64,000 nt of DNA from positions 186,001 to 250,000 of the forward strand of contig NZ_LMFZ01000012.1 of NCBI RefSeq assembly GCF_001427305.1, given 5' to 3'. Below the pieces are notes generated by a model. The model was given only the letters and a program-made list of their open reading frames with translations. It made no database searches and had not been told where the DNA came from. Both the position numbers and the translations under genes were made by a program. This document shows, piece after piece, positions 49,401 through 56,615 of the stretch; position 1 is the stretch's first letter, and every line of letters starts with the position of its first letter. This DNA is from Duganella sp. Root1480D1. Lineage in GTDB: Bacteria; Pseudomonadota; Gammaproteobacteria; Burkholderiales; Burkholderiaceae_D.

Positions 49401-49448
49401 CTAAGGAATTCTTAGTGTGAGCGCAAGGAAATACTAAGACTATCTTAG
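49401..49448. promoter_or_regulatory. Paired CTAAG-N5-CTTAG operators
   Basis: CTAAG-GAATT-CTTAG (49401-49415) and CTAAG-ACTAT-CTTAG (49434-49448) have centres 33 bp apart, three helical turns. They lie between the divergent lipoprotein and XRE genes, 18 bp before the XRE start. They are probably sites where the XRE regulator represses itself. Confidence 0.7.
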
Positions 49449-49465
49449 CCTTTACGGGGCTACGA

Positions 49466-49771
49466 ATGTCGATCTTTGCAAAGCGGTTAAAGGAAGCCAG
49501 GAAGATTGCTGGCATTTCGCAAGAAAAGCTTGGTGTCGCTGCGGGCATTGACGAAATGTCGGCGAGCGCAAGAATGAATCAATACGAACGGGGGAAGCAT
49601 GACCCGGACTTTTTAACCGTCACTAGGATCGCGCAAGTGCTGAACGTCCCAGAAGGATATTTCTACACAACAGACGACACAGCGGCCTGGCTGGCTGTTA
49701 CCTTCCATCGAGCGTCACTATCCGGCAAAGAGATCGTGATTGAGGCAGCACGTTCGATCTCCGGAAGCTAA
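49466..49771 (+). CDS. XRE-family regulator (Cro/C1 type)
   Basis: A 101-aa HTH protein: RLKEARKIAGISQEKLGVAAGIDEMS is the DNA-binding helix pair, with the recognition motif ARMNQYERGKHDPD after. The paired palindromes upstream are the likely autoregulatory operators. It precedes the nuclease-motif gene by 93 bp and may control it, as with regulator-restriction enzyme pairs (C proteins). Confidence 0.82.
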   Translation: MSIFAKRLKEARKIAGISQEKLGVAAGIDEMSASARMNQYERGKHDPDFLTVTRIAQVLNVPEGYFYTTDDTAAWLAVTFHRASLSGKEIVIEAARSISGS

Positions 49772-49864
49772 TTGGAACTTCTACTTGCATAGCGAGGCGG
49801 GTTAATGCTTCACTGGTCTGCGACCAACCCCGCAAATACTGGATAACTCACATACTTAACCGCG

Positions 49865-51217
49865 ATGGCAACTAGGAAGAAGAAAAACAGCAAGCAACCT
49901 GCGGCTTATTCCGGCTTTGTCCTAACATTTGAACCGGAGCGCACTGACTGGCTGGCCGAAAAGCTTCATTCAGGGAAAGACCTAGCGGATTCGTTTTCTG
50001 CTCTCGATTGGGAGTTCGAGCGTAGAGAGCTCGTATTGCTAGTGCTTAGCAAAGACCCTCTCGCCATTTCTGCGATGGCTATGATGGAGCGAATGCACGG
50101 TAGCGGTGGTTCGGGCAAACTCAAGATGCGTATGTCGAACATCGTCAAGTTCGATCCGCCCATCCAAAAAGGCGAGCTACTGATCTCCGATTTTGAGCCC
50201 CTCATGTGCACGCCCGAGACTTTGAGCCGGACGGCGCATCCAACTTGGGAAAGTCTGCTCGTAGAGCTTCGCCAGTGTCGCCCCAGCACATCGGAGGCAA
50301 TTGATCAACTAATTGCACTGCGAGCCGAAGAACGTCGCCTGTTTGGCGAGTCCAACCGTATCGAACGCCTGAACGAGCAGCGCGACGGTGTTGGCATTAG
50401 CCTGGATCTCGCAGAGTTGGATAGGGCCAAGGTGCTCAAAGGCTTGAAAGCGGAAAAGGTCGAATCAGCTTCTTCAATAATTGATCTACTCGACGGAATG
50501 CCTGTACAGGAACGGACCCTCCTCGAGCATGATGCGCGCATTTTCGAACAGTTGCTGGAAGACGCCCCTAACAAGTCCGCAATGTTTTCGGATGGAGGTA
50601 AAAGTTCAGTGCGCGTCTATGTGGTTGATAAAGATCCACTTGAGACTGTCTTAGGTATTGATCTTATTATTTACAGCACGTGCTACGACAACTTCATACT
50701 TTTGCAGTACAAGAGAATGGAGAAGAATGGAACAGGCTGGTCCTATCAGGTTCCGCCGTCATCCAACATTCATCAGCAATTGCAACGAATGAGCGCCTTC
50801 CGCTCTGCCGCGTCGGCGAAGCCATCTACTCCAGCGACGCTTTGGAGCTATCGCCTACATGACGGCCCGTTTTACTTCAAATTCTGTGAACAAATTCGCC
50901 CCAATGCACGCGACGATAGCTTGATCCAGGGGATTACGATGCAGGAGTCGCATCTACGCGAATTTCTGACGCTTCCTGAAGCCAAAGGACCAGGCGGCGG
51001 AATATCCATCGGTTACGAAAACTGTCCTCGCTACTTGAGTAACACCGAATTCATTCAGTTGGCACGAGTAGGCTGGATCGGCGCTGGCCCTCAATCGATT
51101 TCATTGTTGAAGGAAGTTATAAAAGCCAACGCTGAGGGCGGTCGATCTGCAATGCTCGCCGTAATCGACACACCTAAAAGAACATCGGCCTCTGGACGTG
51201 GCAAAAAGGACAAATAA
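49865..51217 (+). CDS. Hypothetical protein with PD-(D/E)XK-type (QxK) nuclease motif
   Basis: A 450-aa protein of unknown family. The segment VLGIDLIIYSTCYDNFIL with D266, then LQYKRM (Q281-x-K283) after a short strand, matches the D...(E/Q)xK pattern of restriction-endonuclease-fold enzymes such as Mrr. The N-terminal 150 residues are beta/alpha rich, and coiled helices (about 150-240) precede the nuclease-like region. It is paired with an XRE regulator, and placed in a satellite-like island. I infer a defence nuclease candidate; no methylase is present, so a classic type II system is unlikely. Confidence 0.55.
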   Translation: MATRKKKNSKQPAAYSGFVLTFEPERTDWLAEKLHSGKDLADSFSALDWEFERRELVLLVLSKDPLAISAMAMMERMHGSGGSGKLKMRMSNIVKFDPPIQKGELLISDFEPLMCTPETLSRTAHPTWESLLVELRQCRPSTSEAIDQLIALRAEERRLFGESNRIERLNEQRDGVGISLDLAELDRAKVLKGLKAEKVESASSIIDLLDGMPVQERTLLEHDARIFEQLLEDAPNKSAMFSDGGKSSVRVYVVDKDPLETVLGIDLIIYSTCYDNFILLQYKRMEKNGTGWSYQVPPSSNIHQQLQRMSAFRSAASAKPSTPATLWSYRLHDGPFYFKFCEQIRPNARDDSLIQGITMQESHLREFLTLPEAKGPGGGISIGYENCPRYLSNTEFIQLARVGWIGAGPQSISLLKEVIKANAEGGRSAMLAVIDTPKRTSASGRGKKDK

Positions 51218-51330
51218 GCCCGTCTGGAGAAGTATGGCGCGGCCCGAGAAAATTGGATCGTGCCTAGACCTCCAAAACGCCCCAACCAAGCGATTTTGGT
51301 AAGTGGGCCTGGATGTGGGACAAAATAAAA

Positions 51331-51353
51331 AAGCGCCCCGAAAGGCGCTTATT
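51331..51353. terminator. Bidirectional intrinsic terminator
   Basis: AAGCGCC/GGCGCTT, a 7-bp perfect stem with a 6-bp loop (51331-51350), is preceded by an A-tract and followed by ATTTA, so it could end transcripts from either side. It lies 115 bp after the 450-aa gene and 8 bp before the tRNA-like junction, as a terminator would beside a tRNA 3' end. Confidence 0.75.
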
Positions 51354-51357
51354 TACT

Positions 51358-51380
51358 ATGTTCTTGGCGGGAGAGGGGGA
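51358..51380. other. Left attachment-site copy matching the tRNA-Ser 3' end
   Basis: 23 bp here match the tRNA-Ser end with its flank at 56384-56407 in 22 of 24 aligned positions (one substitution and one deleted base). The identical core includes CTTGGCGG and GAGAGGGGGA. As the integrase element lies between the copies, this reads as its left boundary, giving an element of about 5.0 kb. Confidence 0.68.
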
Positions 51381-51855
51381 CTCACATCATTCACCATACC
51401 TCGCATCAACACTAGCTTTTATCGTTGGGTTTTCACAACTTGGATGCAAACATGGACGCAAAAATTTATGCTTGGGGTTCGGTAGGGGCGTTCGGAAACG
51501 ACTCGGCCTTATCGAATTTCCTGCGCAGCTATATTGTTAAATCCACTTGCAAATGGTTTGACTTCTCCTTTAGGTAAAGGCGCGCTTTGCCACGGTTGCG
51601 GCCATGAGTGCGTATTTATTTCTGGACGATTCGGCGCTACACTGAAAACAATCGTTTTGAAATTCTCGCGGCGACTGGCCCGAACCGCCTCTCTTTTCCT
51701 TCTTGCCGCAGAACGATATAACGAAACGCCTCAGAAATTACCAAGCGGTATCCGCTGCACGTTTGAGCGCCCATCAGGGTAGCAAATCCGCTAAGCGTCA
51801 AACGAATTGAAATATCCTAGCACACCTGTAACAGCTAGCCATGTGGAGGCGTCAG

Positions 51856-52245
51856 ATGAAGATCGCGAAGTGGATAGGGGGACTGTTGCTACTTGCGTTC
51901 ACCGTTGTTGTGTTCGCCGCCTGGCAAGGGAGAACTGAGCAAAGACGATTGCAAAATGCGCTTATCATGACGGGCAACTACGTTGGCATGACCGAAGGGC
52001 AACTGCATTTGCTTGGCTCAAAGATTGCTGACGAAGGCGTTGGCACTATTGGCGAAGCGCATGAGGTAATATTTTGGTTAGTATGTAGTGGCAGAATTTC
52101 GAATGAAAACATCGAAAATGCTACTCGAACAGCGCTGCGTTTAATGACCTCCCAGGATTTGAATGAGAAGGAAGCGGTTGCTCGACTTCTGTACATAATA
52201 GGCGAAGCCAACACAATAGATCCCTTCATGGCTTGTCCAAGGTAG
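51856..52245 (+). CDS. Small membrane-anchored protein, unknown
   Basis: A 129-aa protein with one N-terminal transmembrane segment (WIGGLLLLAFTVVVFAAW, residues 5-22) and a helical remainder (EAVARLLYIIGEAN). GGAGG lies 7 bases before the ATG at 51856. It is the first gene inside the left attachment copy and could be a cargo gene of the mobile element. Confidence 0.58.
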   Translation: MKIAKWIGGLLLLAFTVVVFAAWQGRTEQRRLQNALIMTGNYVGMTEGQLHLLGSKIADEGVGTIGEAHEVIFWLVCSGRISNENIENATRTALRLMTSQDLNEKEAVARLLYIIGEANTIDPFMACPR

Positions 52246-52430
52246 ACGCTGAAGATAAGCCCTTTTTTCTGCGCCTCCTGATCGATGAGCTTCAGGCAGC
52301 CTTGAAGCAAACGGCCAAGTTTTTACAGCCAGATCCGCTACTCACAGACCATAACTGGTCCTCCCCTCGTTGCGCATTCGGTATCACATCGCTTGCGCAA
52401 GTTATCGAAACCTATTAGGGCAACTTATGC

Positions 52431-52453
52431 AAACCCTACACAGGATAGGGTTT
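52431..52453. terminator. Intrinsic terminator after the mob operon
   Basis: An AAACCCTA/TAGGGTTT 8-bp stem with a 7-bp loop, followed by GGCTATTTTT on the plus strand. It lies between the convergent membrane-protein and mob transcripts and could serve either. Confidence 0.6.
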
Positions 52454-52475
52454 GGCTATTTTTCCTTTACAAACT

Positions 52476-53246
52476 CTATGGCTTTTCGGGCTTTACCTTT
52501 CTAGTCATCAATGAGACAAAAGATCGTGGCGATACAGCCGTACCCGCACTCGGCATAGGTATCCCTAATGCAGTCAAAAGGGGCTCTGGATCGCGAAGGT
52601 GCGGAGCCAATAACACGCGAAGAATGAATGAATGGAGCCCGCTGTTTCGATCCAAAATCGTAAATGCGCTGTCAATGGCTTTCTTGCACACAGATCGACT
52701 GGGCCGTTGTGCAGCGACGTAACGCTCTAGACCATAGCGCTTTCCAACTTCCAGATTGAAGTCTGATTGGATTGCCCGAAGCCTTGTACGATTCCCCATA
52801 AGTTCGCTCCCCTTCATCCGACCACCAATTAGTGGTAGCAGAAGCACATGGCAGTGTGGGGCCACCTCATCAAGATGGACAACTGCACTAAGGATTGGCA
52901 CTTGAAATGTAGCCTCTGTCCAGATTACGGCATCAGTAAAGAAGGCCGCCTGATCGATATTAAGTCCTTCTGGTAGGCTAAAAACAATCTCAAGGGCGCG
53001 AACGGCATCCTTCCGTAACCTGGGAAGGTCAGCGCATTCAAGCAGCCTCTTAGCGTCCGCAGCCACTTCTGCTGCAAGGTTCGCGCCACGTAGCACGTAA
53101 TTCAGGTCCGTCAAAGCTGGATCAATCGAGCTAGCAGCCCCTTGGCTAAGCTCGGCTTGAATTTCGCGGAGGTTGTGTTTTGCTGCGACCAGCACAATTG
53201 ACTTACCGGTAAGTTTTTTTATGCATAGAATTTGCGCGGAGGACAT
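52476..53246 (-). CDS. MobV-type plasmid mobilisation relaxase
   Basis: A 256-aa relaxase/recombination protein of the Mob/Pre type. The N-terminus (ILCIKKLTG, then AAKHNLREIQAEL and LNYVLRG) and the HUH motif VVHLDEVAPHCHVLLLPL are family hallmarks. At 256 aa it has little beyond the catalytic domain (many relatives have 400-500 aa). The ATG has GGAGG 8 bases upstream and overlaps the preceding stop by 1 bp. It would nick an oriT and let a helper conjugative system transfer the element. Confidence 0.83.
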   Translation of the reverse strand: MSSAQILCIKKLTGKSIVLVAAKHNLREIQAELSQGAASSIDPALTDLNYVLRGANLAAEVAADAKRLLECADLPRLRKDAVRALEIVFSLPEGLNIDQAAFFTDAVIWTEATFQVPILSAVVHLDEVAPHCHVLLLPLIGGRMKGSELMGNRTRLRAIQSDFNLEVGKRYGLERYVAAQRPSRSVCKKAIDSAFTILDRNSGLHSFILRVLLAPHLRDPEPLLTALGIPMPSAGTAVSPRSFVSLMTRKVKPEKP

Positions 53247-53656
53247 TATTTCACCTCCGAAAAATCGAACTCGATTTGCGCCGAAAGAAAGTCAGCACAT
53301 CTTCCCCGGAGAAAATAACGTGCAACTCCAATGTGCATCAATCCATCCGCTGTCACAACATTTTCACGCACCGTATCAATCAGCCATCCTTGCTTAATAA
53401 GTTCAAATATTCTAGTTGCAAGACGAGCAAATCCGAGGCCGAAACCTTCCGGTGTGTTGAGACCCCGTTCACCTAAGAATTTAAGTATTTTTAACAGGGT
53501 CTTTCCTTGTTTTTCGGTGCTAGAGTCACATAGCAAAAGGCCAGCATCTCCCAACGTTCTTCTTAGTGTGGCGATGTCGCTGTTTAAACACCGCCTAACG
53601 GGGGAGTGTCCGCCGTTGCGCTTATGCTCTGCGGAGGGGTCGTTTTTAAATCTCAT
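53246..53656 (-). CDS. Hypothetical protein of the mob operon
   Basis: A 136-aa protein without recognised domain (start MRFKNDPSAEHKRNGGHSP). Overlaps of 4 bp with the AlpA-like gene upstream and 1 bp with the relaxase gene downstream make it part of a three-gene operon. It may assist relaxase loading, as small Mob accessory proteins do; this is inferred from position. Confidence 0.62.
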   Translation of the reverse strand: MRFKNDPSAEHKRNGGHSPVRRCLNSDIATLRRTLGDAGLLLCDSSTEKQGKTLLKILKFLGERGLNTPEGFGLGFARLATRIFELIKQGWLIDTVRENVVTADGLMHIGVARYFLRGRCADFLSAQIEFDFSEVK

Positions 53657-53898
53657 TTGACGCCCTCCGTGGCAACCGAATACCCCGTGGGATCGCTAAG
53701 CCAGCGATGAATTTCTTCGTTAGAGTAAAAAGTGCATCGATCCGTTAGCCTTATAGGCTGAGGAGCTTTTCCGTTTAAAACTAATTTTCGCCAGGTTTCG
53801 CGACAAACCGGGATAAAGTAACGCAACTGATTCCATCGCGATAAACCAACATTCGGAAGCGGCAGAACAGAAATATTTTTTGGAGGTAGCTCCTTCAT
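53653..53898 (-). CDS. AlpA-family DNA-binding regulator
   Basis: An 81-aa AlpA-like protein: LRYFIPVCRETWRKLVLNGK is the HTH and YSNEEIHRWLSDP the conserved end. Such proteins control integrase or excision genes of satellite elements. GGGGGA lies about 6 bases before the ATG at 53896-53898; an upstream in-frame start at 53943 is less likely. First gene of the AlpA-hypothetical-mobV operon. A palindrome just upstream (53933-53960) may be its operator. Confidence 0.82.
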   Translation of the reverse strand: MKELPPKNISVLPLPNVGLSRWNQLRYFIPVCRETWRKLVLNGKAPQPIRLTDRCTFYSNEEIHRWLSDPTGYSVATEGVK

Positions 53899-54323
53899 TA
53901 CAGGTCCCCCTTCCGCTGTTCCTGAAGATCGTCTAAGCGCCAAACGGAGGGCGCGCTTAGGTGTCTAATAGGGGAAGTTCCATGGTGACCACAAGTGCAT
54001 ACATTCTTCCGAATGGCTCTTCGGAAACAGTGCAGGTACGTCGCGAACTTATTGGTCGCAAGCAATACAGGAATGACATTAGTTAAAGATTTCATCACAT
54101 TCAATTCAATTTATCGCACATCAACCGCGCAAAGAATAGGCAACGTGCCGAATCGCCACCTATTTCTATGCGCTTGGTTGCATTACGATATAACCATCGG
54201 CCTGATCTATTTTATCTAAGTAGCAGATGATTTATACAAATAGACGAAAAACCGCCTAAGTTATTGAATGCTATGAGTTTTCCTATAAAAACCAAGAAAA
54301 CTATCGACGAAAGTTTGAAAGTT
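53899..54323. other. AT-rich gap, operator-like palindrome, no gene seen
   Basis: 425 bp between the AlpA operon and the 213-aa hypothetical gene. Besides the palindrome at 53933-53960, I see no supported gene; a 68-codon minus frame here lacks a ribosome site. The AT-rich centre (54100-54320) could hold the promoter of the AlpA operon or an oriT. Confidence 0.6.
53933..53960. promoter_or_regulatory. CTAAGCGC-N12-GCGCTTAG palindrome upstream of alpA
   Basis: Perfect 8-bp arms at 53933-53940 and 53953-53960, 35 bp upstream of the AlpA-like start. A likely operator for the AlpA-hypothetical-mobV operon or an attenuator-like hairpin in its leader. Confidence 0.55.
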
Positions 54324-54965
54324 TTATCCTAAATCAACGTTAACAAACGCCTTTAATACAGTACCGGCCTGAAAAGGTACTTTACCTCCGCGCTTGCACA
54401 CTCCATTTTCAGCCATTACCGTTGCCGTTAATTCTGCAAGCTTATTTTTATTGATCAGTAACTTTTTATTATTTTTAACTAATTCCCTAGCGAAATATCT
54501 TGCGCAGGTATACCAGTTTTGGAAACCAGCTCCCTTGGGATCGCCGATTTTCTCGATTTCCCAGTTTTTCTTATTTTCCAAACCCTCGCTAGAATTGCCA
54601 ATTTGCACCACTTCATCGCCTATGTGCTTACGCTTTCTGCCGGGTGTGCGCGGCAGAGGGCCGACGGGCTCCGAGTATTCCAAGGCCCAAGTATCAATAA
54701 GAATAATCAATTCGATGTCAAACGCAGACACAGGAGTTAACAGAAAAACCTTCGACAACGACTTTCTGCATAACAGTGAATGCAGTTTCACATCCCAGCC
54801 TTGGAAATAGTCAGAGGCTTTTCGCGTCACTCCCCCTTGATTTCTGATCTCTGCCTCAAATTGTTCATATGCCCCGCTAAGTTCTATTAAGCGGGCTTTC
54901 GCTAGGGTAAGCAATCTCGATTTCAAGTCACGTACTTCGACGCTCATGCTATTACCCCCGCTCAT
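54324..54965 (-). CDS. Hypothetical protein next to the integrase
   Basis: A 213-aa protein; the frame begins MSGGNSMSVEVRDLKSRL and a start at the second Met is also possible. It has a helical N-terminus, a Lys/Arg-rich middle (TPGRKRKHIGDEVVQ) and a basic tail. It ends GTVLKAFVNVDLG. No family recognised. It lies 20 bp downstream of the integrase on the same strand, which suggests co-transcription. Confidence 0.6.
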   Translation of the reverse strand: MSGGNSMSVEVRDLKSRLLTLAKARLIELSGAYEQFEAEIRNQGGVTRKASDYFQGWDVKLHSLLCRKSLSKVFLLTPVSAFDIELIILIDTWALEYSEPVGPLPRTPGRKRKHIGDEVVQIGNSSEGLENKKNWEIEKIGDPKGAGFQNWYTCARYFARELVKNNKKLLINKNKLAELTATVMAENGVCKRGGKVPFQAGTVLKAFVNVDLG

Positions 54966-54985
54966 CTGGCAACCATGCTACACCG

Positions 54986-56224
54986 CTATTTGACGTTCGA
55001 ATTTGCAACGTTATCCAAGAAATCTGCATATTTTTGCATCATCACACGGCGCTCGTCCAAAAACTGCGCTCGATCATATGCTTCTCCGTAAGCGTCTCCA
55101 GAAGAATGTGCTAACTGGCGATCAACAACTTCATGCCGGTATCCGAGTCTTTCCTTAATCACCCCCATTGCAAGAGACCGAAAGCCATGTCCCGTGTGCT
55201 TACCGCCGTATCCCATTCGCTTAAGGGCGGAAAGAATTGCCCCATTACTTGCGGGTTTTTGATGATCACGTTGATTAGGGAACAAGAACAGACCGCCTCC
55301 AGTGTAAGTGCTCAATTCACGAAGCAGTCTCCAACCTTGGCTCGGCATGAAAACGTGATGATCGACCTTGCGCGGTTTGACTTTTTTCTTCCCCATCTTC
55401 ATTCGCTGCCAGGGTATAACCCATAACTCTCGCTCCAAATCAATCTCGGCCCATGGCGTCTCTATCAGCTCGCTCGTGCGCACGAAGGTCAGCATCATTA
55501 AGCGCATCATAATTCTGGTGGTTGGATACATACGTATTTCATTGCGTTCTAGAGCCAGGAGAAATTGAGGTAGATCGTCTGGGGTGATGGCCGCATGATG
55601 ACCATCGGCGCTAGGCTGTAAGGCAGTGCGCAAACTTGGAACCGGATCAGACTCGGCTCTTCCAGTAACGATGGCATATCGAAAAACTTGACTTATTACT
55701 TGGGCCTGACGTTTAGCCATGTCCACCGCGCCACGACGTTCAATCTGACGAAGAACGTCAAGCACTAAGGGAGCTCCTATGGTAGAAATCGGCTGTTTCC
55801 CTACAAGAGGAAACACGTCTTTTTCTAATCGATGAAGGATGTTGTTTGCGGTGCGTAATTGCCACGAACTGAGCTTTGTCGCATGCCATTCACGCGCCAC
55901 TGTTTCGAAGGTATTCGCGTTGGCGAAAGCCTGATTCCTCTTTTCGATACGCTTTGCTTGCGCCGGATCGGTTCCCGCCGCTCGTAGCTTGCGCGCCGCC
56001 ATGCACTTTTCTCGTGCGTCTTGTAAAGATGTCTCAGGATAGCGCCCGAACGTGAGCCGCGTGGTTTTGCCGTTTGGCTGACGATAACTCATACGCCAGA
56101 TCTTGGACCCCTTTGAACTTATCTCAAGGTACATGCCCCCGCCATCCGCCAGAGTGTATGTTTTCTCCTTTGGCTTCGCATTCCGAATCTGAGTGTCGGT
56201 AAGTGGCTTGGCTAGCTTTGGCAT
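54986..56224 (-). CDS. P4-type tyrosine integrase
   Basis: A 412-aa phage-type integrase. The N-terminal DUF4102 arm-binding domain (LTDTQIRNAKPKEKTYTLADGG, about 6-27) is typical of P4-family enzymes that target tRNA 3' ends. The catalytic Arg is in TFVRTSELIETPW, the H-x-x-R box in GHGFRSLA, and the last His and Tyr in LAHSSGDAYGEAYDR. I begin at MPKLAKPLT; a start 18 codons upstream is possible. The gene starts 167 bp from the tRNA-Ser end it would have recombined with. Confidence 0.92.
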   Translation of the reverse strand: MPKLAKPLTDTQIRNAKPKEKTYTLADGGGMYLEISSKGSKIWRMSYRQPNGKTTRLTFGRYPETSLQDAREKCMAARKLRAAGTDPAQAKRIEKRNQAFANANTFETVAREWHATKLSSWQLRTANNILHRLEKDVFPLVGKQPISTIGAPLVLDVLRQIERRGAVDMAKRQAQVISQVFRYAIVTGRAESDPVPSLRTALQPSADGHHAAITPDDLPQFLLALERNEIRMYPTTRIMMRLMMLTFVRTSELIETPWAEIDLERELWVIPWQRMKMGKKKVKPRKVDHHVFMPSQGWRLLRELSTYTGGGLFLFPNQRDHQKPASNGAILSALKRMGYGGKHTGHGFRSLAMGVIKERLGYRHEVVDRQLAHSSGDAYGEAYDRAQFLDERRVMMQKYADFLDNVANSNVK

Positions 56225-56320
56225 TTTGCATCCATCCTGTGCGGAGGTTTGCATCCATGGAATCAAGTATGGACTCAAAAATGCTGGGTGTAAATGGGCA
56301 AACTTGGGCAGACCAAGCGC

Positions 56321-56357
56321 AAAAAAGCCCCTAAAATCAATATAGACTTAGGGGCTT
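56321..56357 (-). terminator. Terminator following tRNA-Ser
   Basis: Read on the minus strand, a perfect 10-bp stem AAGCCCCTAA/TTAGGGGCTT (56325-56334 with 56348-56357) is followed by a T-tract (AAAAAA on the plus strand at 56321-56326). It sits 34 bp after the tRNA-Ser gene end. Confidence 0.72.
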
Positions 56358-56383
56358 CTGGGCAAACTTTGTTGTTACTTGCC

Positions 56384-56407
56384 ATGTCCTTGGCGGAGAG
56401 AGGGGGA
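56384..56407. other. Right attachment site at the tRNA-Ser 3' end
   Basis: The last bases of tRNA-Ser with 7 bp of flank, matching 51358-51380 in 22 of 24 positions. The integrase gene begins about 160 bp to the left. This is the usual position for integration of P4-type elements, which restores an intact tRNA gene at this side. Confidence 0.68.
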
Positions 56408-56481
56408 TTCGAACCCCCGATAGGCTATGAACCTATACACGCTTTCCAGGCGTGCGACTTAAACCACTCATCCATCTCTCC
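56391..56481 (-). tRNA. tRNA-Ser (GGA anticodon)
   Basis: A 91-nt tRNA with acceptor stem GGAGAGA/TCTCTCC, discriminator G and encoded CCA, the long variable arm of serine tRNAs, and anticodon stem CACGC/GCGTG with loop CTGGAAA (anticodon GGA). The tRNA 3' end faces the integrase and is the integration target of the island. Confidence 0.93.
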
Positions 56482-56576
56482 TGCATTCTCACGCTGATCG
56501 CGAGAGGCCCGAATTATAGCAGGGTTAACGGGGAGTGCAAAGACTTTCTGCTTTAAACCACCAAAACCGGTAAACC

Positions 56577-56603
56577 GGTGTCAGACCCGCAGGGTCTGAC
56601 ACC
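56577..56603. repeat. Perfect 12-bp-arm palindrome, REP-like
   Basis: GGTGTCAGACCC-GCA-GGGTCTGACACC. It lies 12 bp after the acs stop and could act as its terminator, though no T-tract follows. Palindromes of this kind recur through Massilia-type genomes as I recall, which would make it a repetitive extragenic element; this needs a genome-wide count. Confidence 0.65.
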
Positions 56604-56615
56604 TTCTGCGCATAC

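Larger units (their letters stand above)
51218..51855. other. 638-bp gap with terminator and tRNA-like junction, no gene seen
   Basis: This stretch separates two parts of the island. It contains a bidirectional terminator (51331-51353) and a copy of the tRNA-Ser 3' end (51358-51380). A frame at 51534-51782 starts with TTG and has no ribosome site or family resemblance, so I do not call it. Confidence 0.7.

Noticed and set aside
51358..51380. A second complete tRNA gene
   Set aside because: Only the 3' end sequence is present; the rest cannot form a cloverleaf.
51534..51782. 82-codon frame in the island gap
   Set aside because: TTG start, no ribosome site, no recognisable pattern.
52233..52418. 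61-codon frame overlapping the end of the membrane-protein gene
   Set aside because: TTG start inside the previous gene and no ribosome site. It might be a real small protein, but there is too little support.
53898..54104. 68-codon minus-strand frame upstream of alpA
   Set aside because: No ribosome site, it overlaps the operator palindrome, and its composition looks non-coding.
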